From positions 62,001-126,000 of the forward strand of contig NZ_MU078719.1 in assembly GCF_014078545.1 (NCBI RefSeq): a DNA stretch of 64,000 nt. The letters are read 5' to 3'. Within the stretch, counting starts at the first letter, position 1, and each line of letters begins with the position of its first letter. Shown piece after piece: positions 27,598 to 35,396 of this stretch. Origin of the DNA: Nitrosopumilus sp. b1. Lineage in GTDB: Archaea; Thermoproteota; Nitrososphaeria; Nitrososphaerales; Nitrosopumilaceae. Made by a program: the position numbers and the translations under genes. Below the pieces are notes generated by a model. The model was not told the origin of the DNA. It saw only the letters and a program-made list of their open reading frames with translations, and did no database searches.

Positions 27598-28191
27598 TCC
27601 ACAACACAAAAAGCCAAAACCACAATCATATCTGGTTTAAGTGAAGCATCTAGCAGCTTAGAAGTTGCAGGTAAAGTAATGGGAATAGCTTGTACAGAAA
27701 CAGCACAAGGTTGCTCAACTCCCTATCTTAATGCAACAGGAATTCCCCTTAGAATTGCTTCCGGTGGTGATGCAGTAAATCTTGAGGAATCTTACACTCA
27801 GGTAAAATATCTCAGTAACTCTATTGAGTATGATGATATCTATATTGGAGCAATAACAACTGCTACTGCCTCAAGTTTAGAAGGTGGTTTTGATGCTGGT
27901 ATTACAGCATTATCAGAATTGGTTGCAGGACAAAATCCAGTTGATGGTGGATTAACCACTGGAACATACGCTTTCACATACTGGAGTGTTTCTAGAGGAA
28001 CTCAAAATGCAATCCTAGATGAGGGTGAACATGCAGTTTTGGCAATTGGATGGGACAGTGATGAATCAACTGAAGAACGACCAACCTCTCTTGATAAAAT
28101 GAGAGTAGAAGTTATTCTTGCAACTGGTGCATCTCTAACTGTTGAAAGAGATATTCCAACACTGACACACCTAGTAACCGATCTTGGTTAG
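27469..28191 (+). CDS. Archaellin 2
   Basis: 240-residue paralogue with the same His-rich class III signal and core helix. The exposed domain is diverged and has a Cys pair (IACTETAQGCS) that could form a disulfide in the filament surface. Own promoter and own terminator-like hairpin, so transcription is probably independent of its neighbours. Confidence 0.93.
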   Translation: MNLIRKGHGHTHRGVIGVESAIVMIAFVIVAAALAFVVLNMGFSTTQKAKTTIISGLSEASSSLEVAGKVMGIACTETAQGCSTPYLNATGIPLRIASGGDAVNLEESYTQVKYLSNSIEYDDIYIGAITTATASSLEGGFDAGITALSELVAGQNPVDGGLTTGTYAFTYWSVSRGTQNAILDEGEHAVLAIGWDSDESTEERPTSLDKMRVEVILATGASLTVERDIPTLTHLVTDLG

Positions 28192-28212
28192 GTAATTCAA
28201 TTACCTTTTTTT
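28191..28212 (+). terminator. Terminator after archaellin 2
   Basis: Inverted repeat GGTAA/TTACC starting at the stop codon, followed by seven T. Confidence 0.6.
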
Positions 28213-28274
28213 ATTTTTCTTATACGCATTCTATATTATTTTGATTTATTTTACACTCTCGATTTTTTCAAAAA

Positions 28275-28294
28275 TGTCTGTTCAAGTAGTACAT
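28275..28294 (+). promoter_or_regulatory. Motility dyad, archaellin 3 promoter
   Basis: TGTCTG-TTCAAGTA-GTACAT, 6 nt, GGATAT (28301-28306), 25 nt, ATG. The flanking DNA is unlike the other archaellin promoters, so the matching bases are conserved by function rather than by recent copying. Confidence 0.75.
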
Positions 28295-28331
28295 ACAACA
28301 GGATATACTCATACTTGATAATTATATTTCA

Positions 28332-28460
28332 ATGAAACTTGTTAGAAAAGGACACGGACATACCCACAGAGGAGTCATTGGTGTAGAGTCTGCAATAGTT
28401 ATGATTGCATTTGTAATTGTAGCAGCAGCTTTGGCCTTTGTAGTTCTCAACATGGGTTTC
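28332..28460 (+). repeat. Archaellin cassette repeat, copy 3 (coding part only)
   Basis: The first 43 codons match the other copies almost base for base, but the promoter DNA does not. Confidence 0.8.
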
Positions 28461-29015
28461 TCAACTACTCAACGAGCAAAGACTGCAATCATTGCAAGTC
28501 TTGAAGAGGCATCCAGCAGCTTAGAAATTGCAGGTAAAGTTACTGGTTCTGGAGACGTTACTGCTTCATTGATGAATGTTACTGCAGTACCTCTAAAAAT
28601 TGCTTCAGGTGGTGATTCTGTAAATATGAATCTACAATTAACAGCTGTAAAGTATCTAAGTAATTCCATTGAATATGATAATATATACAATGGAACATTA
28701 CAAACAGGTAACTACGTTAACCTAACACAAGCTATGCAAGTTGCTGTAAGCCAAAGTTTACTACGAAGCAATCCTGTCAATGATACTGCTAATCCAGGAC
28801 AAACAACTTCAATCTTATACTGGGCTGTCAACAGAAATAATAATTTCATCATTGATCAAGGTGAACATGCTATAATGGCTATAGTCCATGGTGCTGACGA
28901 AAGACCAGGACCTCTTGATACCATAAGAGCAGAGATTATTGTCCCAACAGGTGCTCCATTGACAATTGAGAGATTAGTTCCAAATGTAACACATGATGTT
29001 GTAGACCTAGGATAG
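28332..29015 (+). CDS. Archaellin 3
   Basis: 227-residue paralogue beginning MKLVRKGHGHTHRG. Same processing site and core helix; diverged exposed domain without Cys. Ends in VVDLG. Followed by a hairpin and T run. Confidence 0.93.
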   Translation: MKLVRKGHGHTHRGVIGVESAIVMIAFVIVAAALAFVVLNMGFSTTQRAKTAIIASLEEASSSLEIAGKVTGSGDVTASLMNVTAVPLKIASGGDSVNMNLQLTAVKYLSNSIEYDNIYNGTLQTGNYVNLTQAMQVAVSQSLLRSNPVNDTANPGQTTSILYWAVNRNNNFIIDQGEHAIMAIVHGADERPGPLDTIRAEIIVPTGAPLTIERLVPNVTHDVVDLG

Positions 29016-29034
29016 GAGCAACACTCCTTTTTCT
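29015..29034 (+). terminator. Terminator after archaellin 3
   Basis: Stem AGGAG/CTCCT with loop CAACA directly after the stop, then a T-rich tract. Confidence 0.6.
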
Positions 29035-29097
29035 TGCTTTTTCAAAATTTCAAACTGAACATAACTTTGTTTTTATTATGAAATACCAAAGCTAATT

Positions 29098-29847
29098 ATG
29101 AATTCACACCTAAATGCCATAATTCTTAGTATTACTATTACCATGTTTATTGGAATTATTTTCATTAGCATAAACTCTGAAAATAAAGTGGTATCGTACT
29201 CTGAGAATTCAAAAAAAGATGTAATGTTTGAGACTAAATATCATAAAAATTATGAGGAATTAAAGGCCAGTGAAAATACTGTCGTTATCTACCCAATTTT
29301 CACCCAAAGTGCCTATGAATGGGGAGGAATTCATGATTTTTACCAAAACAGATGTGCCGAATGTACTAGTACAGAAATTCAGCCATTCTTTGAGAAGCGT
29401 TATGCATCAAGCGGTACTGCATTTTCAGTCTTGGAATTTCTGGGATATAACATAATAAATGACATTGATCTTGATAAAAATCCTGATATTCTAAGCCAAT
29501 TTGAGAAGGTTATCTTACTCCATAATGAGTACGTCACTGAAAATGAGTTTAATGCAATTACTACTCATCCAAATGTTATCTATCTCTATCCAAATTCACT
29601 AAGTTCTCGAATATCAGTTGATTATGAATCTAATGTCATGACTCTTCAACAAGGACCTGGTTTCCCTGATAGTAACATAAAAAATGGATTTGATTGGGAG
29701 TTTGATAACTCTCAATTCATGAGTGATTGGGACTGTAATGGTTATGAGTTTTACAAAATTGATAATGGATACATGTTGAATTGCTATCCAGAAAAAATTC
29801 TGCAAAATAATGGAATTGAAATTTTAAAAAGAATTAAAGAACTATAG
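29098..29847 (+). CDS. Membrane-anchored protein of unknown function inside the archaellin cluster, 249 aa
   Basis: N-terminal membrane helix (about 8-27), then an extracytoplasmic domain with strands such as VVIYPIFTQSAYEW and VILLHNEYVTENEFNAITTHPNVIYLYPN, and Cys residues (RCAECTS; DWDC, LNCYP). The pattern weakly recalls N,N-dimethylformamidase-like/thaumarchaeal surface proteins, but I do not assign a function. It separates archaellins 3 and 4. Only a half dyad (GAACAT, 29057-29062) is visible upstream. Confidence 0.65.
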   Translation: MNSHLNAIILSITITMFIGIIFISINSENKVVSYSENSKKDVMFETKYHKNYEELKASENTVVIYPIFTQSAYEWGGIHDFYQNRCAECTSTEIQPFFEKRYASSGTAFSVLEFLGYNIINDIDLDKNPDILSQFEKVILLHNEYVTENEFNAITTHPNVIYLYPNSLSSRISVDYESNVMTLQQGPGFPDSNIKNGFDWEFDNSQFMSDWDCNGYEFYKIDNGYMLNCYPEKILQNNGIEILKRIKEL

Positions 29848-29861
29848 GTTCAAATTTTTCA

Positions 29862-29881
29862 TGTCCGATCATCTCGAACAC
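29862..29881 (+). promoter_or_regulatory. Motility dyad, archaellin 4 promoter
   Basis: TGTCCG-ATCATCTC-GAACAC, 6 nt, GGATAT, 25 nt, ATG at 29919. Drives archaellin 4 and probably the downstream motor genes. Confidence 0.75.
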
Positions 29882-30047
29882 ACTCTAGGATATACCCTGA
29901 TACCATCAATACATTTCAATGAACCTTATTAGAAAAGGACACGGACATACCCACAGAGGAGTCATTGGTGTAGAGTCTGCAATAGTTATGATTGCATTTG
30001 TAATTGTCGCAGCAGCTTTGGCCTTTGTAGTTCTCAACATGGGTTTC
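29862..30047 (+). repeat. Archaellin cassette repeat, copy 4
   Basis: One mismatch to copy 2 over 186 bp. Confidence 0.85.
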
Positions 30048-30638
30048 TCCACAACACAAAAAGCCAAAACCACAATCATATCAAGTCTTGGTGAAGCATC
30101 TAGCAGCTTAGAAGTTGCAGGTAAAGTAATTGGATCAGGACATATAACTGATGCAAAACTAAACGTCACTGCTGTACCTCTAAAAATAGCTAGTGGTGGT
30201 GAATCAGTTAATCTGGCACCAGGAACTGCATCAGTAAAGTATCTTAGTAACTCTATCACATATGATGATATCTACCAAGATACATTAACTGTCAACACAG
30301 ACGGAGATGGCGATCCAAACGACAATGGTGAATGGTATCAATTACGTGAAGCAGTTGATGATGCTGCAACCGCAGGATATTGTACAAATGATCCATATGA
30401 CACTGCTGGTGATAATCCAAATGAGACATGTGCATTCATCTATTGGACTGTAAACAGTAACAATAACGACATCTTAGATCAAGGTGAACATGCAGTATTG
30501 GCAATCGTATATGCAAAGAATGATAGACCATCTGCATTAGATACTATCAGAGCAGAAATCATCTTGCCAACTGGTGCATCATTGACCATAGAACGACAAG
30601 TACCATCAATTACAACTTCAGTGGTGGATCTCGGATAG
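29919..30638 (+). CDS. Archaellin 4
   Basis: 239-residue paralogue. Its exposed domain has an Asp/Asn-rich loop (DGDGDPNDNGE, about residue 127) like a calcium-binding EF-hand/dockerin loop, and two Cys about 18 residues apart (GYCTN, ETCAF). The N-terminus and promoter are nearly identical to archaellin 2. It is closest to the motor genes and has no terminator of its own, so it is probably the head of the arlX-G-F transcript. Confidence 0.93.
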   Translation: MNLIRKGHGHTHRGVIGVESAIVMIAFVIVAAALAFVVLNMGFSTTQKAKTTIISSLGEASSSLEVAGKVIGSGHITDAKLNVTAVPLKIASGGESVNLAPGTASVKYLSNSITYDDIYQDTLTVNTDGDGDPNDNGEWYQLREAVDDAATAGYCTNDPYDTAGDNPNETCAFIYWTVNSNNNDILDQGEHAVLAIVYAKNDRPSALDTIRAEIILPTGASLTIERQVPSITTSVVDLG

Positions 30639-30644
30639 AAATAA

Positions 30645-30666
30645 GGAGTGATAAAATGCACACTCC
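30645..30666 (+). promoter_or_regulatory. Hairpin masking the arlX ribosome binding site, followed by a U-rich tract
   Basis: GGAGTG (30645-30650) pairs with CACTCC (30661-30666). The stem contains the Shine-Dalgarno sequence and the ten-base loop contains the ATG of the next gene. A T-rich run follows within its first codons. Likely limits read-through or translation of motor genes relative to archaellin. Confidence 0.5.
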
Positions 30667-31954
30667 AAGCATTTCTTTTTCTTTTTCTTTTCTAAACAAC
30701 CTAACGCAAAGTTTTAGAATTTTTCTTGTAACAAGTATAGCCGGAACTTATACTCTAGTTCTCTATGAGCTATTTCCAGAATTTTTGTTTAACCCAAATT
30801 ATTCCCTGACATACTTTGTTGCACCTGTTGCAGCAATAGCTGGTGTACTGATTGGATTACCAAAGTTCATGAATCGTGGAATGAAAACAGCTAAACCAAA
30901 GGCAAAAAAGACTGAGAACAAGTCAGGTGAGGACTTGCTTAATGAAATTATTGGCGGAGACGATTCCGGTGAATCAACCCAACAAGGAGTGCAGCAGGAT
31001 TCTACAGGCGTGATGGCTGGAAACTCTGAAGGCGTAACACTAGAGCCTGCATCAGTCGGCGGACCAAATGCTGAACTTGATGCCTTGCTAGGAGGCGGAG
31101 AATCAAATTCAAGTACTGTATCTGCAGATATAGTCACCTCAGGTGGCTCCATCTCTGGATTAAACGAGGATACCATACGAGACATGATTGACCAAAAATT
31201 CGAGCCAGTCGAAAAGGATCTCTCTTCCTTCAAAAAAGACCTAAACAAGATCAAAGAAGACATGAAGATTACTAAAGAAAACGTTGATAGCTTGACTGAA
31301 TCCTTTGAGGGAACACTAACTGACATGAAGGCATTTCAGGCCGAAATTGCAAATCCTCTAAACTTTATGAGAAAATACTTTGAATCAATCGATCTCAAGA
31401 ATCTATCAGACCCATCCTTGCCGTTACGACAACAAAACCGAGCGCCAGAACAAACAGTATCACAAGCCCCTATACCACAACCTGCATCTCAGGCACCAGT
31501 ATCTGTACCCCAACCTGCACCTGTTCCTGCACCAGTTACAGAACAAGCATCACAGATTTCCCCACAGGTAAAACCAAAGACAACTGAGATGGAGAGTATC
31601 GAAAAAGGAACAGACCTTGATAACCCTATGGACTCTGTCATGAAGCCACTATTTTCTGGTACACTTAGCGTTAGCAATCTAATGTCAATAGTGGAGCTAG
31701 CTGGTGAGATGCTAAAAGAAAACGGTGATGACTGTATTGATCTATTAATTGAGCAGTGCAAGCTCATGGGACTAAAAGACGAAGACGAAAATACAATTTA
31801 TAATATAATCGACATGCTCAAAAAATCTGGCATGAATGTAGAGGATACCCTAATTCAGCTATACAAGTTTGCAAAAATAGTTGGAATCAATGACAAACAG
31901 GCAGATGCTCATTACAAAAAATTACTAGAATCAAGAGACGAGGAGGATGATTAA
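30656..31954 (+). CDS. Putative archaellum cytosolic-ring/scaffold protein (ArlX/ArlCDE-like)
   Basis: 432 residues: two N-terminal membrane helices (about 20-36 and 50-68), a low-complexity linker, a coiled coil (about 180-230, ending AEIANPLNFMRKYFES), a Pro/Gln-rich linker (about 260-305) and a helical C-terminal domain (about 320-432). By position between archaellins and arlG-F, and by its membrane plus coiled-coil layout, it corresponds to crenarchaeal ArlX or euryarchaeal ArlC/D/E, the ring around ArlH/ArlI. The C-terminal domain may be the docking site for chemotaxis proteins. Family membership is inferred, not certain. Confidence 0.55.
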   Translation: MHTPSISFSFSFLNNLTQSFRIFLVTSIAGTYTLVLYELFPEFLFNPNYSLTYFVAPVAAIAGVLIGLPKFMNRGMKTAKPKAKKTENKSGEDLLNEIIGGDDSGESTQQGVQQDSTGVMAGNSEGVTLEPASVGGPNAELDALLGGGESNSSTVSADIVTSGGSISGLNEDTIRDMIDQKFEPVEKDLSSFKKDLNKIKEDMKITKENVDSLTESFEGTLTDMKAFQAEIANPLNFMRKYFESIDLKNLSDPSLPLRQQNRAPEQTVSQAPIPQPASQAPVSVPQPAPVPAPVTEQASQISPQVKPKTTEMESIEKGTDLDNPMDSVMKPLFSGTLSVSNLMSIVELAGEMLKENGDDCIDLLIEQCKLMGLKDEDENTIYNIIDMLKKSGMNVEDTLIQLYKFAKIVGINDKQADAHYKKLLESRDEEDD

Positions 31955-32434
31955 ATGGCATCAGGACTAATTGGTGAGGCAATTCTAATTATCGCATCAG
32001 TTATTGTTGCAGGCTCTGTTGCAGGGGTGGTACTGTCCCAGATTGGTGTCTTTGAGTCTTCCATCACACAAACATCAGAAGCTCAAAAGGATAAGTTATT
32101 AACAAAAATCAAGATTATCTATGTTGCAAACTCTACAGATAATGATGCTGAAGTCTGGGTGAAAAACATTGGTAAAAACCCTATCACTAGTCTTGATAAA
32201 ATTGATGTATACTTTGGTCCAGTGAATGCAGTACAAAGATTTGCATACACCGTTGGTGATGTTGATGAAACTTGGGAGATCAACGGTGGAATTCCAAGTC
32301 CTGCAGTATGGCAACAGATGGATACCTTGGAGCTACAACTAGATGAGGACAGCTTGGCAAAATCCACAACATATGAGGTACGAGTGATTACTCCACAGGG
32401 CGTTTCTGATGAGTATATTTTTTCAATTCCTTAA
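31955..32434 (+). CDS. arlG: Archaellum stator protein ArlG
   Basis: 159 residues: N-terminal membrane helix (ILIIASVIVAGSVAGVVLSQIG) and an extracytoplasmic beta-sandwich (IKIIYVANSTDNDAEVWVKNIGKNPI, ... YEVRVITPQGVSDEYIFSIP), as in ArlG (FlaG). With ArlF it forms the stator that binds the S-layer. It begins one base after the arlX stop, with GAGGAGG as ribosome binding site. Confidence 0.85.
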   Translation: MASGLIGEAILIIASVIVAGSVAGVVLSQIGVFESSITQTSEAQKDKLLTKIKIIYVANSTDNDAEVWVKNIGKNPITSLDKIDVYFGPVNAVQRFAYTVGDVDETWEINGGIPSPAVWQQMDTLELQLDEDSLAKSTTYEVRVITPQGVSDEYIFSIP

Positions 32435-32452
32435 TGGATTGGTGATAATCAA

Positions 32453-32968
32453 TTGGGACTAAGTAATGCAATATCAGGTGGAATTATCATGGTTGCACTA
32501 ATCGCAGTCTTATTGACCGTACCAGGGATAGTGGGTACTACTTCAGTAGTACAGGATGCATCTACAGATATTTCTGAGATTGAAACAAAAATTTACAATA
32601 CTGGAATAGCTGTATCCTCACTTTCTAGCTCAGCCGATTCTGCACTTGTCACTTTCACTGTAAGCAACCCTGGCAGTGAGAAACTATGGGATTTTGCAAA
32701 TTTTGATCTATTCATTACGTACAATGGTACATCATCAGGTTTACGAACCGAACAGCTAACATACTCTGGAACGTGTTCAGGTGATCCATCTGCTGGAAAC
32801 TGGTGTATCAATTCGTTTACAAATGATCTGCTTGATCCAAGCATACTGAATCAGGGTGAGGCTATGAATTTGCGTAGTACTTTATCTGAGAATACCGATA
32901 CTGGTTTGGTTGCTGTAATTATCTCTACAAATAACGGTGTATCAACATCAAAGTCCACAACAAACTAA
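32453..32968 (+). CDS. arlF: Archaellum stator protein ArlF
   Basis: 171 residues: N-terminal helix (SGGIIMVALIAVLLTVPGIVG) and beta-sandwich with the typical ALVTFTVSNPGSEKLWDFANFDLFITY strand pair and LDPSILNQGEA. ArlF (FlaF) binds the S-layer and caps ArlG. TTG start. One Cys pair (GTCSG, NWCIN). It converges with a giant relative on the other strand. Confidence 0.85.
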   Translation: MGLSNAISGGIIMVALIAVLLTVPGIVGTTSVVQDASTDISEIETKIYNTGIAVSSLSSSADSALVTFTVSNPGSEKLWDFANFDLFITYNGTSSGLRTEQLTYSGTCSGDPSAGNWCINSFTNDLLDPSILNQGEAMNLRSTLSENTDTGLVAVIISTNNGVSTSKSTTN

Positions 32969-32991
32969 ATTTGTTTAATTTTTAAAATGTT

Positions 32992-35193
32992 TTAGACCGT
33001 GATTGAATCACTTGTAACTTTTCCACTATCACTTATCACTGTAGCTTGGAAAAATCCACCTGTAACTGGTGGGTATGGGAGTCTACCAATCACTTCAGCA
33101 GATTCTCCAGGGTTTAGTATTCTTGGATCCAAACCGTCATCTCCAATGCCCCTGATTCCCCATTCGTTTGCATCACCAGTGAATAATGTAATTACAAATT
33201 CTGCCCATGACCAATCTATTTGGTTTCCGGTAACCACATACCTGACTCTCAAATCTGTATAGTTTGTAATAGAGTCCGCCTGGGTTGTAGAAAGAGTTCT
33301 TGTCTTTTGAACAAAGGGTTCTGTTCCAATGACGTTTTCTTCGTTCCATGAGGCTATAACGGTCTCCCCTTGTCTTAGCTGCACCGTTAGCGTTGTAATG
33401 GGAACCTCATGCCAAGCAAACATGAATGGTTCTCTATCATTAGATGATGATAGGGAATTCTCTAATGCGGTGCCTAGGGCTGACCAACTCGAACCATTCC
33501 AAACCCTGTGAAACAGATCACTGTTGGAGTCTGAATATAGCGCCATCATCCTATTAGATAATGGATCTGCCCTCAACTGGAGAAATCTAATATCGTTAGT
33601 ACTTCCAGTCTCAGTTGTTACCGAGCTAAAACCGCTGGCATCAGACCAAGTTCTCCACGATAATTGCTGCTTGTTTGCATCCGTTGCAAATGAAAACAAT
33701 GCATCCCCAGTACTTTTCTCAAAATCCACGCTAATTCCCCTATTGTCACTAACCCCTGCTATACTTGCAGGGCGAGTTTCCCATACGCTTCCATCCCAAG
33801 CACCAAATTCCAACTCATTATCACGCTGAAGCATTCCTACTGCAATCTCTGATGAGTCAGATTCCGGATTGTATCCTGCTGAAACCCATCTTACATCATC
33901 ATTTAGTAATGTATACGCTATAGCTTCTGTGTTCCAGCTCGTGGTAAATTCCTGATAGTAGAGTTGTTTATTATTATCTCCCCATATCAAAAATGCATCA
34001 CCTGATGCCCTCTCAAATGCAATGTCAAAACATTGATAATCTCTATCATGAGGTGCCGTTGCAGTAGTAGTTTGATTGTCCCAAGCATTTGAAGAATTCC
34101 ATCGCATTGCATGAAGTAGTGTATCATCTGTTAGTATCCCAACAAAAATCTCATTAGAATCTGGTTTGCTTTTAGCAACAACCCACTTGGGTAATTCACC
34201 AACAGCAAAAACAGTACCTGCATTTCCGTTTGAAGCATCCCAGATTCCACTGACTCTCTTCCTAAACTTTAACTGGTTTGAGCCGTCACCAAACACTACT
34301 ATGACATCATTTGATTGATCCTCGTAAGCAATATCAAATACCCTGGTGTCACTAGCTGCTAGGTTTGTAGTCCAATTTGTAGTCCAAACTGCACCATTCC
34401 ATGTCTGTACGGTTAGCAAATTTGTTGTAACAGAAATTGTTGCCATTACTTTCTCAGTAGTTGCTGGAGATGCCTTTACAACTGCCCACTGAATGTTATT
34501 GATTATTGGCGCACTCGAATCTGCCTCAGAACCAAAACTACTACCATCATATTCACGATACTTTGGGAATAAGGCTGCCAGCTCCCCATACCCCAAAATC
34601 CCTTTGTTATCGTCAAGTGGAGGGGCTTGGTACGTATAACGAAGAAGGTGCCCATAACCAGATTCGGGGTCTGTTATACCGCTTAGCTCAACTTCAACGT
34701 CGTTGGTAGGTGTTCCTGTCGAACCAGGTGATGAGATATAATCTGCATCACTTCTCGTGGATTCATCTATCTTTTGATACAGGGGTGTTGCAGTCCAACC
34801 TCCAGTTCTGTTATCTGCTATTGGTCTTGCGACATCCGGATCTGAATCCCCATAAAAGGAATCTGGTTCTGAAAATGTAAAGACCTCACTTAATCTTGTT
34901 GTAGTGCCACCAACGTCAGCATCATACGTAATTATAAAACTAAAATCTTCATAATTCCAGATCCTCTCTGAACCCCCATTTGTAAGATAAAATGTGAACA
35001 GATCATTCCCTGCCTCTGCTGTAAGACTAGAAATCTGCAGAAGAGTCTTTCCAAAAATGTTTTGAGCTTTATTGATGTCAGTTTTTGCATCACTAATTTC
35101 GATTATTTCTTCACCATTACCAACTATTACTATAATTGCAAAAAAAGCAACGGTAACAGATATGCTACCAGCTATGGCAATTCCTAAACCCAT
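32992..35193 (-). CDS. Giant ArlF-like protein with an inserted beta-propeller, 733 aa
   Basis: The N-terminus matches ArlF: membrane helix (about 4-27), then DLFTFYLTNGGSERIWNYEDFSFIITY. The C-terminus also matches ArlF: LDPRILNPGESAEV and a final strand ending SKVTSD-like. Between them lie about 550 extra residues, including four to five repeats (about 215-590) of a WxVAKxxPxSNEIxVGIL / FDIAYExxSGDAxxxWGD / W-N-G-S-x-W pattern, i.e. propeller-like blades. It sits opposite to the motor genes between arlF and arlH. Probably a surface protein anchored like ArlF; role in the stator or in S-layer binding is inferred. Confidence 0.7.
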   Translation of the reverse strand: MGLGIAIAGSISVTVAFFAIIVIVGNGEEIIEISDAKTDINKAQNIFGKTLLQISSLTAEAGNDLFTFYLTNGGSERIWNYEDFSFIITYDADVGGTTTRLSEVFTFSEPDSFYGDSDPDVARPIADNRTGGWTATPLYQKIDESTRSDADYISSPGSTGTPTNDVEVELSGITDPESGYGHLLRYTYQAPPLDDNKGILGYGELAALFPKYREYDGSSFGSEADSSAPIINNIQWAVVKASPATTEKVMATISVTTNLLTVQTWNGAVWTTNWTTNLAASDTRVFDIAYEDQSNDVIVVFGDGSNQLKFRKRVSGIWDASNGNAGTVFAVGELPKWVVAKSKPDSNEIFVGILTDDTLLHAMRWNSSNAWDNQTTTATAPHDRDYQCFDIAFERASGDAFLIWGDNNKQLYYQEFTTSWNTEAIAYTLLNDDVRWVSAGYNPESDSSEIAVGMLQRDNELEFGAWDGSVWETRPASIAGVSDNRGISVDFEKSTGDALFSFATDANKQQLSWRTWSDASGFSSVTTETGSTNDIRFLQLRADPLSNRMMALYSDSNSDLFHRVWNGSSWSALGTALENSLSSSNDREPFMFAWHEVPITTLTVQLRQGETVIASWNEENVIGTEPFVQKTRTLSTTQADSITNYTDLRVRYVVTGNQIDWSWAEFVITLFTGDANEWGIRGIGDDGLDPRILNPGESAEVIGRLPYPPVTGGFFQATVISDSGKVTSDSITV

Positions 35194-35302
35194 TTGATAT
35201 CATTATACCTTGAATTAACAAATCAAATCACATCGCCTGTCCGATTCGTACAAGCTTAGAATGACACAACCCTAAAGATTCGTTCAAAAAAGCCAAACAG
35301 TA

Positions 35303-35312
35303 TCTTATATCG
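35303..35312 (+). promoter_or_regulatory. TATA box for the arlH leader ORF
   Basis: TCTTATATCG centred about 27 nt before GTG 35334. A weak right half site (AAACAG, 35295-35300) of the motility dyad lies just before it. The 199-bp gap also contains a partial TGTCCGATTCG element near 35239. Confidence 0.4.
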
Positions 35313-35333
35313 ATTTTCCCACTCAATCCTGTT

Positions 35334-35396
35334 GTGATAGTAATGGATCTAGATTGTATAATTTGTAATTTAAAGAATGGATGTGACGATACATGA
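35334..35396 (+). CDS. Leaderless mini-ORF (20 aa, CxxC) overlapping arlH
   Basis: Begins GTG at the expected transcription start (internal ATG at 35343) and ends in TGA sharing bases with the arlH ATG (ATGA). The product contains DCIICNLKNGCDD, three Cys including a CxxC. It may be a leader peptide coupling translation to arlH. Coding is not proven. Confidence 0.35.
   Translation: MIVMDLDCIICNLKNGCDDT

Noticed and set aside
29057-29062. GAACAT 35 nt before the 249-aa gene in the archaellin cluster.
   Set aside because: Only the right half site; no left half and no GGATAT box. Could be chance in AT-rich DNA.
35237-35258. TGTCCGATTCGTAC element upstream of the giant ArlF-like gene and arlH, resembling the motility dyad.
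   Set aside because: The half sites are 4 bp apart instead of 8 on the plus strand, and on the minus strand the left half fails and the distance to the start is 43; not counted as a site.
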